From NCBI GenBank assembly GCA_003864495.1, contig ML133442.1, forward strand, positions 2,369,747 through 2,433,746: DNA of 64,000 nucleotides, given 5' to 3'. Within the stretch, counting starts at the first letter, position 1; every line of letters begins with the position of its first letter. This document shows positions 45,226 through 56,560 of the stretch, piece after piece. The notes under the pieces were generated by a model. That model saw nothing but the letters and a program-made list of their open reading frames with translations. It did no database searches and was not told where the DNA came from. Source of the DNA: Nemopilema nomurai (Eukaryota > Cnidaria > Scyphozoa > Rhizostomeae > Rhizostomatidae). A program made the translations under genes and the position numbers.

Positions 45226-46205
45226 CAGGGGCGGATCCAGAAAAAAGTTGACTGTCTCACAATCCAGCTGAGGGTTTGGGGCTATGAGCTCCCCCAATAA
45301 TTGTCAAACCTTAGTATGAGCCCCCTCCCAAGATGAATTTTATTCCGATAGCACTGCATCAAAAATCAAAATTATGAAAGTAGGATGGCAGCAATATTGA
45401 ACAACTACGAAAGAGTATTAGGAAAGGAACTTTCTGAAAAGACATAAAAGCGTGAAACAACAATACTGTTTCTAGCAAGTAACTGATCACAGAAAAGAAT
45501 AAGAAATATATTCCCATTAATGGATATGAAGGTTGGGCTTTATAGACAGTTTCAATCTGAAGTAGAATAAGTGTGACATTGAAATATAACTTGCATCAGG
45601 ATTTTGCCAACACTCCATTTAATAAATCTAGATTTCTATGAAGCATATTCAAAAAATGTACTTCAACTAACATAACTGCTGCTTACCAAATTCTGAAACA
45701 CTAATAATGTATAAATATATATGATTATACATACATTTATGTTGAAAACTAAAACAAATATCGTTGAGGATCCAATTTTAATCAAATTTGTGTTGAAATA
45801 GAGTCGAACATAACACTCCAGAATCTTAGTTGTAGTACAAATAAATTAAAGAGAATTCCTCGTTTATATTTCATGCAATCATAAAGTTGCTTTTGAAAAT
45901 TCTACTATTCTATCTCCAAAGGCAACTCTTTCATAGATGGCAAAATATAGTTTACAAAAGACATTCATCAGCTGCGAATTTTTTATTGATTGAACATAAA
46001 AACTATATAAAGCTGTTATGAAACGCTTAGAAATAATCTACCCTATTTATCATGAAAAGGATAGTGCAATGGTTCCTTACTCTGAGTACCAGACTCTTAT
46101 AAGATATTTTTATATCGCGACTTCTGAATAGAAGTAGACCATGGCATCTCTGAGCCTAATACAAGGGTGGTCCATTTTTGTCAGGAATCAGAATAAACCT
46201 ACATA
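45226..46205. other. Unassigned, possibly a second truncated element
   Basis: The LINE homology stops at CCAGGGGCGGATCCAG (45227-45242), a sequence resembling hAT-type ends, but I could not find the opposite inverted end. The rest is AT-rich with no gene. Confidence 0.35.
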
Positions 46206-47868
46206 GCATTTTATGAAACGCCTCTTACACTGTTTCCTCAGGCTACAATTGCCACTTGTTGCTTATTGCATATTACATCGCGGTTCCTGTTGTCAAATCG
46301 TACTATGGCCGTTACTTTTATTTCCAGATGGTTCTAATCAGTGGCGGACTGTCTCAGAATTTTAATCGGCCATGAAGAACTGAGAGGGGCCCAGGGGGGT
46401 GTGGTCTCAAAATTGGGGCGTGTTCAAGTGAACACTTCATCAAAATCGGTCAATTTCTAAGCAAAATAGCATATGTAGCTGGAATAGCAAAGTTTAGCTG
46501 TTGATTGCAAATGTTTGCAGAGGACTATAATTTAAATTTAACATTAAAAAATGAAATTAGGTCTGACTTGGATTTTAGTAATTTTGGACAAGATACCATC
46601 TTGTAGAAAACAAAGATATAATAATAAGAAAACTAACCTCAGATCCTTAAAGGATAGTAAGAACTGTGGCCAACTTAAAGATATTTTCATCAAATTCATT
46701 TTCTAAACAGCTGTACACGAATTTCATGTCTGAATGCTATGAAAATCGTAGCTAAATCATAACAAGAAGGTTCCCTTTCATTTTTGGTAATCATCCGCTA
46801 CAAATAGTTTGCTGTCTGTATTTCAGTAGACAAAACTGCTAGGTTTATCATTTCGAAAACCATTTGAATCAAATTCTACCAGAAGCTGCATTTCTTTCCG
46901 TTGCATTCAAAGAAACCAGTAATCAGTCCTGACCTCTTTTTGCAACAATCTTGATTTCTTTTCTGAAAACCACTTGCGACTCAAAGTTTATTGGTCCATT
47001 ATGTGCAATTTAGCTAATACTTGTCATTTTGTTGACACCTTTTTTATGTCAACTTTACATTCCATGAGACAATCAATACCTTTACCCGTTCGTGTTAAAA
47101 CTAGATTTTGCATTGCATTATCTTAATGCCATGGCTTGAGTAAAAGAGAAAGTTAACGCCGGAGTTTTATTTTAAAGTTAACTACTGAATCACAACTCCA
47201 TTACTTTGTTGCTAGCTTCGACCCTTGCCACAGGCATAAATCAGAGTGAACTGCACCTGGGTCTACGACAAATAGAAATGACAGCGAATTCCATAATATT
47301 AAAGGATTCAAATCCCTATTTCCCTTTCATAACCTACACAAATCATTTTCGAGTTAAAAACATCACAATTTAATTTGAACCCAATCCTTTCTACAACCAC
47401 ATGCCATGAAAATATACTCTACCTAAGTTTTAATGTCATCTATGACGTTTATCATTCGTAATAGGGTACCGTAAGGCCTCATATTCATAAAATGGGGCCC
47501 TTTTTCTGCACAGATGGGGCCCTTTTCGCTAGATTTTATAGGGGGCCCGTCCGCCACTGGTTCTAATCTAATGCTGGTGATTTTGGTAAGAAATCCCATG
47601 TAATGCAAAACTGACACTTCAGATCGGTTTGGAGCCTTTTTTAAACCTCAGATTCAAAGAGAGGTCATTTCAGTATGTCCGTTAGAGGATACCTTCATTC
47701 ACGCCTGCATCCCTGCAACATTTGGAGATAATTCTCTAGGATGCAGAACATAATTGGTTTTATAAAGAAAAACATGGTTGCGGGTAACTGCTTGAATTGA
47801 ATTGAATTTTACTGCCAAAATACAACAACAAAGTGCTCGCGCCAGTTTAGTTGCTGGCCGTAGCCCAA
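46206..47868. repeat. Dispersed repeat interrupted by the small hAT
   Basis: The outer parts 46214-46338 and 47560-47765 match 5755-6110, and 47812-47862 matches 6738-6787 and 31300-31347. It ends where the 384-bp satellite begins. Confidence 0.7.
46339..47559. mobile_element. Non-autonomous hAT element (1.22 kb)
   Basis: Ends CAGTGGCGGAC / GTCCGCCACTG, flanked by perfect 8-bp duplications GTTCTAAT (46331-46338 and 47560-47567). The related repeat at 5881-5888 preserves the empty site. No transposase is encoded. It shares the terminal CAGTGGCG and subterminal GGGGCCC motifs with the hAT at 33308-36007, so that family may have mobilised it. Confidence 0.94.
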
Positions 47869-48430
47869 AACTATATTAGATACGTAACTCAAACTTTGTA
47901 GAAGCTTTAATTGTATTTCATCACACAGGAAAATGCTAAGTACTTGAAGTTTCTTACTTGCAATGCTTCAATTTTTCACAACAGATCGACGCGGCTTTAC
48001 CTTTGTACAATTCGAAAGTTTTTTAAAGGTAACAGAAAAAAAACGGGAAAATATCTCGAAAAACTACTTTCATTTATCAACTCAATCAATACTCCTGTTA
48101 AATTGGTTCGAAAAAGCACAGAATTCAGCTCAAGTTTACCAAATGATTAACGGTTTTCGTTAAAAACGTGATTGTATTGACGCTGAGTATCAAATTATCC
48201 AGAGATTTTTCAATTATCTCATACACTTTACACATTGTACGACTGAGTTTTTGTCCAAAACTAATTTTAGAAACGTAACTCAAACTTCTTGCAAGTTTTA
48301 ATTTTATACTTTCACACAAGAATGTGCTAGGTACACGAAGATTTTTAAGGGTAACACAGAATTTAAACGGAGGAAAAAATTCTGGTATAAATTGCTTTAA
48401 GTAATTAACTCAGTCAATATTCCTGTTTAA
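47869..48430. repeat. 384-bp satellite, diverged outlying units
   Basis: Two occurrences of the unit box TTAGATACGTAACTCAAAC (47876 and a mutated form near 48268), followed by recognisable AAAATGCTA and TTTAAACGG parts. These are more diverged than the main array at 56560-64000 and lie on the other side of the T-rich block. Confidence 0.85.
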
Positions 48431-49853
48431 TAGTATGTTACGATTTTTTTAAAAGGAAATGTTTTTTCGAGTCTTCTTAAAAAAAATATTTTTTCAATTT
48501 TTTTAAATTTCGAACAACTATCTCCGATTTTGTCAATTTTTTTGAAAGAAGATTTTTTTTCAATTATTTTTTTGCAAAATGGAAAATTTTTTTGATTTCT
48601 TTTAAAATTTGAAGAACAAATTCCAAATTATTCGATTTTTCTGAAAAAGTCTTTTTTTAATTTTGTTTAAAAAGATTTAAAAAAACTTTTTTCCGGCTTT
48701 TAAAAAAACATCTTTTCTCGATTGTTTCAAAAGAAGTTTTTTCGATTTTTAACAAATTTCGAAAAAATTGTTCTGAATTTGTCGAATTTTCTGATAAAAA
48801 TTTTTAGCGAAAATAAAAAAATTAAAAAAAAAAATTTTTCATTTTTCTTAAAAAAACAACTTTTTGATTTCCTTGGAGAAAAGAATTTTTCGATTTTTTA
48901 CAAAGTTTGAACATATTGATTGAATTTTTTCGTTTTTAATTAAAAAAATTTTTTTCGATTGTTTTTAAAAAACATTTTGTTTGACTTTTTTGACAAAAAA
49001 AACTTTTTTGGATTTATTTCAAAATTGAACAATTAGTTCTGATTTTGTAGAATTTTCTAAAAAAAGAATTTTTCGAATTTTTTTAAATTTCAACAACCAT
49101 CTCTGATTTTGTCAAATTTTTGAATAAAAGTCTGTTTTAAATTTTATTTTGAAAAATGAAAAGAAATTAAAGAAAACTTTTCTGCTCGATATTTTGCAAA
49201 GTTTGAACTACTAGTTCCAATTTTGTGGAATTTTATGAAAAGTTTTTTTTCGATTTTGAATTTGAAATATTTTTCATCTTCTCGTTTTTTCCCCAAATTC
49301 CTGGTACTTTTTTTCTATTTTTTACAGTTTTGTCAAATGAGGAACGATTCCGCCTTTTTGAGTTTTCCCCGATTCCTTGAAAAATTTTAAAATGCTGAAA
49401 CTCTACTGAATTTCTCGATTATTTTTCCAATTCTTCTAATATCTTTTCTTTTCAGTTTTTTACAGACGAAGAAACGATTCTGGTACTTCATTTTTTCCCC
49501 AATTTCTTTAAAATGTTAAAATGATGAAACATTTCCAAATTTCCTTGAGTTTTTCCATATTTTATGGTACTCTCGATTGTGTGATTTTTTTCGATTTTTG
49601 AAAAACGAGGAAACCATATCGATTTGATGAGTTTTTCTCCCTTTTTAAAACAAATCTAAAGTGATGCAATACTTTGGAATTTCTCGTTTTTTCCGTCATG
49701 TTTTCGATACTTCCAGTTTCTTTAAAACAGATAATTATTCTGAATTTTTCCATTTTTTTCTAATTTTTGAAAACTTTTTAATTGTTAAAAAACTTCCAAT
49801 TTTCTCGTTTTATCCCAAATTCCTGATACTTATTTTTTCTCTTTTTTAGCTTT
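48431..49853. repeat. T-rich degenerate ~130-bp repeat, left part
   Basis: Dense TTTTCGATTTTT and TTTTTCCC tracts with recurring boxes AAAATGATGAAACACTT and TTTTGACAGACGAGGAAACGATTC. Clearest from 49260 on; before that the repeats are strongly decayed. Open frames here reflect base composition only. Confidence 0.75.
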
Positions 49854-50358
49854 TAGTCTGGCTGAGTTAAATGAAAATTATGGTTAACCTAGAATTAAAT
49901 GCTACATTAGCAAACTTTATACCATTCGAATCAAAATTTAATGAAGAATAACATATTGAGAGCCTCATACTGAGGTCTTTGGTCAAAAAAAGTTATAACC
50001 GCTAGTTTGGATGGGGGTTTTGTCAACAATTTGTGCGACTTTTGATATTTAGCTGCGAACCCTTCTGTTGAAAAGACATTGTATACCTTAAACTGCATAT
50101 TGTAAACGGTTCGAACTTTGCACCAATACGTTGAAATATGTTACGCTTAATCCGATAAGGTTTACAAATAACACGATGACGTCATTAGTGACGTCACCAC
50201 TATCGAATATATCGGGGCTAGTACTAATAAAAAGTAGAGATCGTAAAGCTAAGGTTTTCAACGCTGGAAATGTAGCCTTATAAGTAGCTACTGATAAGAA
50301 TATTATAAAATTTCAAAGATGTCTGTGGCATCATCATTGTCATGATCATCCAACTCGG
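49854..50358 (+). repeat. Left terminal inverted repeat
   Basis: 505 bp, inverted match of 53030-53524 with only scattered differences. It contains two CRE palindromes. Its inner end (GATCATC.AACTCGG) is the reverse complement of the last codons and stop of the gene at the other end. Confidence 0.93.
50177..50196. promoter_or_regulatory. Paired CRE palindromes in the left TIR
   Basis: TGACGTCA occurs twice, at 50177-50184 and 50189-50196. This is the consensus for CREB/ATF bZIP factors. The site lies about 200 bp upstream of the gene, a plausible promoter position. Confidence 0.6.
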
Positions 50359-50403
50359 ATATGGGTTTTGCTTAATTTTCAAAAGCATCACCGTGACATC
50401 AAT

Positions 50404-51190
50404 ATGCAACGATTCCCAACCCTATCAAAGCTTATGTTCAATCTCGAAGAGTACAAGAAGTACCTCGCTAAAACGTCTCGGACATCAAAGTTATGGTTGC
50501 AATATTTGGATAACATCGCTGTGGTAAAAATGTTTATTCGTGCGGAGAGAACTGGCGACTGGAACTTGCATTTGGTGTCTTTGAACAAAATGCTGAACTT
50601 GTTCGCTGCTACAGCCCATGTTAACTATGCTAAATGTGCAAGATTGCATCTACAAAACATGCTTGATTTGGAAAGCTCTCATCCTTGGGACTATGATCAG
50701 TTTGCAAGAGGCAATCTGCACACTGTCAGGCGCAGTGAGCGATTTTGGTCAGGCTTAACAGGTGATGATGAGAGCATTGAAGAGCAACGGTGGTCTGACG
50801 CGAGGAAGAGGTATTTTGGAATCTACTCGCCAGTTATGGATCGGAAGTATGCATAGATTTGCAGATATACACAATGCAATGAGTGAGTTGACTGGCGCAT
50901 ATAGAAAAACAAGTGAACAGCATGTTCAGTTAGGCCTAAGCAGAGTGTCTCGAGACAATAAAGATCTTACGTTAATCAAAGAATGGTTTGATCTCCACAA
51001 CCCTTTTGGTGAAGACGGGCAACATCTTAAAAGTCTTTCAACTGGCTTGATTGCTGATGATCGAGTAAACTGTGATGAAGCAGAGAATGTTGGACGAAAT
51101 ATTCAAAACCAACTTGATACCAGGAGCATGGAAGATGCGAGCATCAAGAGAAAAGAAAGAGTTCAAACATTTGAAGATCTCTTACCTTAG
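50404..51190 (+). pseudogene. Transposon protein, upstream region (frameshifted)
   Basis: The first frame reads MQRFPTLSKLMFNLEEYKKY, then LWLQYLDNIAVVKMFI, NLFAATAHVNYAKCARLHLQ and HTVRRSERFWSGL. The continuation MMRALKSNGGLTRGRG is in a different frame, starting near 50762. Related proteins have about six residues (DLxIEQ-like) between GL and MMR, so a short deletion with frameshift is inferred at ~50757. The second frame runs to a stop at 51190. This belongs to a repetitive gene family common in invertebrate genomes. The conserved block may be the end of an RNase H-fold transposase, but earlier catalytic parts are not in this element. Not a working gene. Confidence 0.7.
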
Positions 51191-51204
51191 ACGAAAATTG
51201 GGAA

Positions 51205-52048
51205 CAATGCCGTGACCATCAACCCAACTACACTGTTTAGCCGTTTGACTGCCTTGGCTAACTTCCAAAGTAACGCTCTGAAAACTTTTGCTATGAGCTA
51301 ACTCAAGAGCCGACGTCTCTCTTTAAACAAGGTATGATGAGAAAATCAACTAAAGCTGTTCTTAGAAATCACTTACTGGGTACAGAGAATGCCACTATCC
51401 CGACTACAAATGACGTTTGCGTAGTTGATGGTGGTGCATTGCCCCACAAAGTCCAATGGCCAATATCAACGTATTCTGAAGTGCTTGAACAGTACATTGC
51501 ATTTGTAAAGCAAAGATTTGGGAAGTACACCTGCGTAGACGTTGTTTTTGATGGATACTCAGACAGAATGTCAACAAAAGGTCAGGAGCATCTTCGTCGA
51601 ATGAGCAAAACGTCAGCTAGCATTGAAATCACTGAAAGCTCAAAAGTTACTTGTAGCAGGGAAGCATTGCTGGCGAACATCGATAACAAGGATAGGCTGA
51701 TTAAGTTGCTTTGTACTCGGTTAGAGAGGGAAAGGTTTGTCGCAGTTCAAAGTAATGGAGTCGCAGATATCTCAATTGTGAAGACTGCCCTTGAGTACGC
51801 AGAAACTGGTAGGTGTGTTGTTGTGATGGCAGAAGATACGGATACATTGGTGCTCATGATGAGCCACTTGAGAGATGGATTGGGAGAATTGTTCTTTGGA
51901 ACAGAGAAAAAGGAAAAGAAAAGGTGACATTTAAAATTGTTATACTGGAGCATGCGGGACCTTTTATCAACACAACAGTACCAAGAAGCACTTCTTTTTG
52001 CTCATGCTTGGAGTGGCTGTGACACAGTTTCAGCTATGCACCAAAAAG
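51205..52048 (+). pseudogene. Transposon protein, XPG/PIN-like nuclease region
   Basis: After INPTTLFSRLTALA and a 1-nt shift into YELTQEPTSLFKQG, the open frame (51334-51927) includes VVDGGALPHKVQW, VDVVFDGYSD, ADISIVKTALEYA and VVVMAEDTDTLVLMM. The spaced acidic residues (D, D, D and EDTD) resemble the metal-binding set of PIN/FEN1-XPG nucleases. A stop caused by a shift at ~51925 precedes LLFAHAWSGCDTVSAMHQK, a GCD motif like that after the XPG-I region. The exon ends at 52048 before GTATAA. Catalytic residues look conserved although the frame is broken. Confidence 0.65.
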
Positions 52049-52202
52049 GTATAAAACTGAAATAATAATAGCATAATAGCTTTGTACTGCATTACCTATA
52101 ATGACATACCTTGCAGTTGATATTAGGTACTAGGATAACTACAATGATATGCCACTTTTCATCATTTAGAAAACTGTTATTGGTGCCCTCTGTTTGTTAT
52201 AG

Positions 52203-52318
52203 GGAAGCTGAAAATCCTGAAGCAGTTAGAATCGAGAGAAACACTTGAGATATCAAAACAATTTGGGAATTTGTCAATGACTCAGCAAGAGATCGGAGAG
52301 GCAGGTGTTCAACTGGTG
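52203..52318 (+). pseudogene. Transposon protein, exon after the nuclease
   Basis: Acceptor ...GTTATAG at 52202; joining restores HQK-GKLKIL. Encodes ISKQFGNLSMTQQEIGEAGV. The exact donor is uncertain (two GT choices near 52316-52320). Confidence 0.5.
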
Positions 52319-52436
52319 GTTAAAATGTAGATACATTTCTACTCAAAATATTTAATAAGCTTCTGAAATAAAATATCAAGCAATAGTATCACCAATTTAA
52401 ATCAACTAACTGAATATTGCATACTTTATTTTCCAG

Positions 52437-52591
52437 CTACGGTGGCAAGAAATTCGACTCGTTGGCTAGTATACGATATACCAAATACATTGAAATGGTT
52501 ACTGGTTACAACGAGCAATGTAGTAGAACCAGATAATCTTCCTCCAATTGAAAGAGCGACATACTACCATGCTTTACAAGTGCATCTTCAG
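52437..52591 (+). pseudogene. Transposon protein, YGGKK exon
   Basis: Acceptor TTATTTTCCAG and donor CAG|GTTTAT. Encodes YGGKKFDSLASIRYTKY and, after a shift, NLPPIERATYYHALQVHLQ. These are motifs of the same repetitive family. Confidence 0.6.
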
Positions 52592-52775
52592 GTTTATGAC
52601 GTTTTTTTTATCTATTAATTAAATTATGACCATTCATATAACTGATGGGACGATATAACCAACACTGTCTTTATTCCTTTCTAGTTTATAGTTAGTTTAA
52701 GTAGGAAAATGACATTAGCTTCTGTATTTTATTCACAATATGAAATCAATTCCCAAAACTTTTTTGAACTTCCAG

Positions 52776-53041
52776 GTAGCACAGTGGAAGCATTTAGATC
52801 TTTGCTGTCTAAACCCGCAAGACTGGGGATGGAAAATGGAAGACGGTATTATGACACCAATCAAAACCGACCTTGATCCTGTTCCAGAATGGCTGCTTCA
52901 GGTTGTTCGTTGCAATTGCAAAATGAATACGAAGCATCCATGTGGAACCCTTTCTTGCTCTTGCCAGAAGAACGGGCTGACTTGTGTAACAGCATGCGGA
53001 AGCTGCCACGGTGATGCTTTTGAAAATTACCGAGTTAGATG
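52776..53041 (+). pseudogene. Transposon protein, C-terminal CXC cysteine cluster exon
   Basis: Acceptor CTTCCAG at 52775. Reads VAQWKHLDLCCLNPQDWGW, then PEWLLQVVRCNCK and the cysteine cluster CNCKMN..HPCGTLSCSCQKNGLTC followed by ACGSCHG. This resembles the tesmin/TSO1 CXC DNA-binding pattern. The stop TGA (53039-53041) falls inside the right inverted repeat. It probably binds element DNA or chromatin, by analogy. Confidence 0.7.
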
Positions 53042-53524
53042 ATCATGACAATGATGATGCCACAGACATCTTTGAAATTTTATAATATTCTTATCAGTAG
53101 CTACTTATAAGGCTACATTTCCAGCGTTGAAAACCTTAGCTTTACGATTTCTACTTTTTATTAGTACTAGCCCCGATATATTCGATAGTGGTGACGTCAC
53201 TGATGACGTCATCGTGTTATTTGTAAACCTTATCGGATTAAGCGTAACATATTTCAACGTATTGGTGCAAAATTCGAACCGTTTACAATATGCAGTTTAA
53301 GGTATACAATGTCTTTTCAACAGAAGGGTTCGCAGCTAAATATCGAAAGTCGCACAAATTGTTGACAAAACCCCCATCCAAACTAGCGGTTATAACTTTT
53401 TTTGCCCAAAGACCTCAGTATGAGGCTCTCAATATGTTATTCTTCATTAAATTTTGATTCGAATGGTATAAAGTTTGCTAATGTAGCATGTAATTCTAGG
53501 TCAAGCCACAATTCGACCAGACTA
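53030..53524 (-). repeat. Right terminal inverted repeat
   Basis: 495 bp, inverted match to 49854-50358. Includes the last codons of the gene and its stop. Confidence 0.93.
53192..53211. promoter_or_regulatory. Paired CRE palindromes in the right TIR
   Basis: TGACGTCA at 53192-53199 and 53204-53211, mirror of the pair in the left TIR. Here they lie downstream of the stop codon and face outward. Confidence 0.55.
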
Positions 53525-53527
53525 TTT

Positions 53528-55640
53528 GTCAAATGAGGAAAAACTCCGATTTTCTAAGCTTTTCCGCGATTTTTTCAAAACTTTGGTTGAAAGACTTCCA
53601 GTTTTCTCGATTTTTCCCGAATTCTCCCAATGTTCCTTTTTTAATGTTTGAAAGTCGAGAAAAATTTTCCGATTTTTTGAGTTTATTTAAGATTTTATGA
53701 AAATCTACAAAATGATGAAACACTTCCGAATTTCTCGATTTTGTCTCAATTCTTCCGATACTTCCGATTGTTTTTTTTAAAAACGGAGAATTACTTTGAA
53801 TTTTTCGATATTTTCCCGATTTTTCCAAAATTTTCAGAATATTGAGACAGTTTTGATTTTTTTGATTTTTTCCCGAATTTTGCCAGTACTTTTCTTCATT
53901 TTTTTCAGTTTTTGACAGTTGAGAAACGATTCTGATACTTTCAGTCTTTTCTCGATTTTTCGAAGTTTTAAAAATGATGAAGCACTTTGGAATTTTCCGA
54001 ATATCTCCTGAATTTCTCGATATCCTTGATTGTTGATTTTTTCAATTTTTGACAGACGAGGATATGATTCAAAATTTTCAATTTTTTCAAGATTTTTTTA
54101 AAGTTTTTAATTATGAAACGCTTCCAATTTTTTGATTTCTTCCAGGTATTCACTTTTTTGAAATCAAGGAAACGATTATAATTTTCTTATTTTTTATTTT
54201 GTCCCGATTACCTTGATACATATAATTCTTTTTCAATTTTTGACAAACGAGAAAACTATTCCAATTTTTGTTTTATCTCGTATTTTTTTAAAATTTTGAA
54301 ATGATGAAACACTTCCAAATTTCTTAATTTTTCCCGATATTCCCGATTTTTTTATCTTCCACAAGTTTCTAAAATTTCAAAAAGATGGAACACTTCCGGT
54401 TTTATCGATTTTTCCCTGTTCTTTTGATACCTCCGGTTGTATTTTTTTACATTTGGACAGTCAGGAATCGATTCCGCTTAATTGATTTTTTCCCCGATTT
54501 TTTGAAAACATTCGAAATGTTGGAACACTTTTTCTCGACTTTTAAGATACTTCCGACGGTTTTTTTAATATTTGAAAAACAAAGAACTACTCTCAATTTT
54601 TCGATTTTTTTAACGATTTTTCAAAACTTTTAAAATGTTGAAACAGCTCCCATTTTTTTTGATTTTTCCCCGACAATAACCAATACTACTTATCTCAGTT
54701 TTTGACAGTCGAGAAAAAATTCAGAATTTTTGAGTTTATTCCCGATATTTTGAAATGTTAGAAAATGAAGAGACACTTCCGGATTTTTCGATTTTGTCCC
54801 GATTCTCTCGATATCCAATTTTTTTATTATCTTTCAATTGTTGTTGAACGAGAAAACGATTCCAATTTTCGCTTCTTGCCAAATTTTTTTTAAATGTTAA
54901 AATGAGGAAACACTTTCGAATTTTTTAACTATTCCTTATTTTTCAGATATTTTCTGTTTCTTATTAAAAACAGAGAATTACTTTTGATTTTTTTCCCGAT
55001 TTTCAAAATTTTCACAATGTTACTTTTTTTTTTTTCTTCAAATTTGCTTAATATTCCTTTCTCTTAGTTTTTGATAGTCAAGAAAAAATAGTACGCTTTC
55101 TTTGTTCACTCCCAATATTTTGAAAATCTAAAAATGAAGAAACACTTCCAAATTTTTCGATTTTGTCCCGAATCTCTCGATATCCAATTTTTTTATTATT
55201 TTTCAATTGTTGTTGAACGAGAAAACGATTCCGATTTTCGTTTCTTGCCAAATGTTTTTGAAGTGTTAAAATGATGAAACACCTTCGAGTTTTCCAATTT
55301 TTATTTCAGATTTTCTCAATAATCCCGATTGTTTGATTTTTTTCAAATTTTGATAAACGAGGGAGAGATTCAAATTTTTTTATATTTCCCGATATTTTGA
55401 AAAATGTAAAATGCAGAAATAATTCCAATCTTCCCCATTCCATTTCTTGATTTTCCAAATATTTTTTCTCTAAGTTTTTAACAGACGAGTAAACGATTTC
55501 AATTTTTCCTTAAAAATATCGAAAAAATTTTGTTAAAAAAATTTGGCAGAACTGCTACTAGTTTTTTTAAATTTTGAAAAATCAACTACTATGTTAAAAT
55601 GATGGAAAACTTCCGAATTTTTCATTATTTTCCCGATTTT
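53528..55640. repeat. T-rich degenerate ~130-bp repeat, right part
   Basis: Continuation of 48431-49853 after the transposon. The box GATGAAACACTTCC recurs near 53713, 53971, 54303, 54380, 54755, 54905, 55133 and 55272, and TTTTTGACAGxCGAGxAAACGATTC alternates with it. Confidence 0.85.
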
Positions 55641-56560
55641 CTCGATACTTGTTACATTTAGTTTATGAAGGATTCATTTTGTTTTGAGGAAAACATTTTT
55701 CTACTTTTTGACACACACTTTTTTGATGAAAAATGACTGGGATCAAAAGTATTCTTATTCAGTCTGTAACTTGTTCTGGTGTGTTCTAAGATTTTCTAAA
55801 TTTTATTTTAATCTTGACTTTCTTGACGGGTCCGAGCCTGATTTCAAAGAATTTTTATATTCTTGACAGTTCCAGCCCTTGACTTTATAAAGACAAAACT
55901 TGGATCAAAAGTATTCCCCTTCAGTCTATAACTTGATCTGGCGTGTTCTAAGACTAATTAAATTTTATTCATTAAAAATTCAGCTGGTTTTTAGGAAAAA
56001 GAATTTTTTTTTTTCAAAGATTTTTGACTTTGTTGACAGGTCCTGACCTTCCCCTTTTGATGAAAAATGACTTGGGTCAAAAGTACGCCCATTCAGTCTG
56101 TAACCTTTTCTGGTTTGTTCTAGGACTATTTGCATTTGATTTATGAAGGATTCAGTTGGTTTTGCGGAAAATGCTTTTTCGATTTCATAGATTTTTGACT
56201 TTTTGACAGGTCTGGGGCTAGACCGTTGATGAAAAATGACCTGGATCAGAAGTATAGCCATTCATATTGTCACTCGTTCAGGCGTGTTCTAAGACTTGGT
56301 AAACTTGATTTAAGAGGGATTCAGTTCGTTTTGAGAAAAACAATTTTTTGATTTAATAGATTTTTGACTTTGTTCACAGGTCCTGTCCTACACTTTTTGA
56401 TGAAAAATAACTGGGATCGAAAGTATTCCTATTCAGTTTGTAACTCGTTCTGGTATGCTCTAAGAATATTTACATTTGATTGATGACGGATTTAGTTGGT
56501 TTTGAGGAAACATTTTTTTTTTATTTCATAGATTTTTGATTTGATATTTTCATCAAAACT
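55641..56560. repeat. ~171-bp satellite, about five units
   Basis: Units contain TTTTTGACTTTGTTGACAGG, TTTTGATGAAAAATGAC (near 55719, 56057, 56226, 56397), AAAGTATTCCTATTCAGTCT and GTGTTCTAAGACT, spaced about 170 bp. Distinct from the two neighbouring repeat families. Confidence 0.85.

Larger units (their letters stand above)
49854..53524 (+). mobile_element. Long-TIR DNA transposon with XPG-like/CXC gene
   Basis: 3671 bp bounded by ~500-bp inverted repeats (TAGTCTGG...CCAGACTA) and flanked by TTT on both sides (49851-49853 and 53525-53527), consistent with a 3-bp target duplication. The flanks rejoin to a unit of the surrounding T-rich repeat (elsewhere ...CAGTTTTGTCAAATGAGG, 49325-49343), which confirms the insertion point. 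The internal plus-strand gene has several exons with GT-AG borders but also frameshifts and stops, and appears N-terminally truncated. The XPG-type nuclease plus short target duplication recalls the Academ superfamily; that assignment is inference. Confidence 0.88.

Noticed and set aside
45227..45242. hAT end CAGGGGCGGATCCAG
   Set aside because: No opposite inverted end or 8-bp duplication was found, so it is left as unassigned.
48722..55866. Phenylalanine- or lysine-rich open frames in the T-rich blocks
   Set aside because: They are low-complexity translations of T/A tracts with no domain and no conservation between repeat units.
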